Shown here one piece after another: positions 6,750 to 6,839 of a stretch of DNA of 6,839 nucleotides (positions are counted from its first letter, which is position 1; the number at the start of each line of letters is the position of its first letter). The stretch is from positions 1-6,839 of the forward strand of contig CALEJC010000123.1 in assembly GCA_937898205.1 (NCBI GenBank). Reading direction: 5' to 3'. The stretch comes from an uncultured Bacteroidales bacterium (GTDB lineage: Bacteria > Bacteroidota > Bacteroidia > Bacteroidales > UBA932). The notes under the pieces were generated by a model. That model was not told the origin of the DNA, did no database searches, and worked only from the letters and a program-made list of their open reading frames with translations. The position numbers and the translations under genes were made by a program.

Positions 6750-6839
6750 CAGGAAGCGCCTCCCATCATTTCAAAGAATTTATCAAAAATATAGCCGCAA
6801 TCCGCTGCACCCGCCTTTGATTTCGGTGCAAACGCCGTA
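6749..6839 (-). CDS. carA: Carbamoyl-phosphate synthase small subunit (glutamine amidotransferase), C-terminal end only
   Basis: The last 29 residues of a protein ending in TGA at 6751-6749, whose final A is the first base of the carB ATG. The residues GAADCGYIFDKFFEMM match the C-terminal helix of CarA (compare GPHDAAPLFDHFIEL in the E. coli protein), and the position directly before carB fits. CarA hydrolyses glutamine and channels ammonia to CarB. In the family, the stretch just before this helix reads HPEA(S)PG and carries the catalytic His and Glu of the class I amidotransferase triad. Here the frame reads FAPKSKAG, so His appears as Ala and Glu as Lys. This lies 14-25 bases from the end of the window, so base error is a real alternative. 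The rest of the gene, including the catalytic Cys, is outside the window. Confidence 0.72.
   Translation of the reverse strand, partial: TAFAPKSKAGAADCGYIFDKFFEMMGGAS

Noticed and set aside
6784..6791. TATTTTTG on the minus strand, a -7 consensus match 35 bases before carB
   Set aside because: It lies within the carA coding end (codons for YIFD) with no -33 box at the right distance, and carA and carB overlap by TGATG, so co-transcription is the simpler reading.
1..6839. Mobile element, CRISPR, toxin-antitoxin or phage system
   Set aside because: Reading both strands, I saw no terminal inverted repeats, direct-repeat arrays, transposase or phage-like genes; essentially every base is covered by housekeeping-type genes.

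Overview
The window looks like chromosomal DNA from a member of the Bacteroidales (Bacteroidota). CarB ends in DDISIKSWDEY and the lipoprotein and GSCFA proteins look like Bacteroidales versions. The divergent intergenic region carries two TAnnTTTG (-7) elements typical of the phylum, and no Shine-Dalgarno sequence is visible at the starts examined. I cannot name a family or genus from sequence alone. Both ends cut through genes, so this may be a whole small contig or an arbitrary slice.

Layout, left to right. (1) The 5' part of a GSCFA-family gene runs leftwards off the edge (402 to 1). (2) A 44-base divergent intergenic region holds two back-to-back -7 promoter elements. (3) A rightward gene (447-2174) encodes a lipoprotein 5'-nucleotidase/metallophosphoesterase of the UshA type. 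(4) It meets, with an 11-base tail-to-tail overlap, a leftward cluster. In transcription order that cluster is the end of carA (runs off the right edge), carB first half (6749-5292), carB second half (5311-3497) and ffh (3486-2164). Spacing is tight throughout: a TGATG stop/start overlap, a 20-base overlap (or a 13-base gap), and a 10-base gap, so it reads as one operon. No stretch over 300 bases lacks a gene. I found no tRNA, rRNA, CRISPR array, insertion sequence or clear Rho-independent terminator.

How the genes fit together. carA and carB encode carbamoyl-phosphate synthetase, the entry to pyrimidine and arginine synthesis. ffh encodes the signal recognition particle GTPase that targets nascent membrane proteins. 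The lipoprotein would act outside the cytoplasmic membrane, releasing nucleosides and phosphate from nucleotides.

The most unusual part is the car region. carB is not one reading frame but two, split in the oligomerization domain at a very AT-rich (about 17% GC) junction. That junction can be read as a genuine gene split, a +1 frameshift at CCC-TAA, or an indel. In addition, the visible end of carA appears to have lost the glutaminase catalytic His and Glu (HPE read as APK). That change lies at the very edge of the window, so sequence error must be excluded first.
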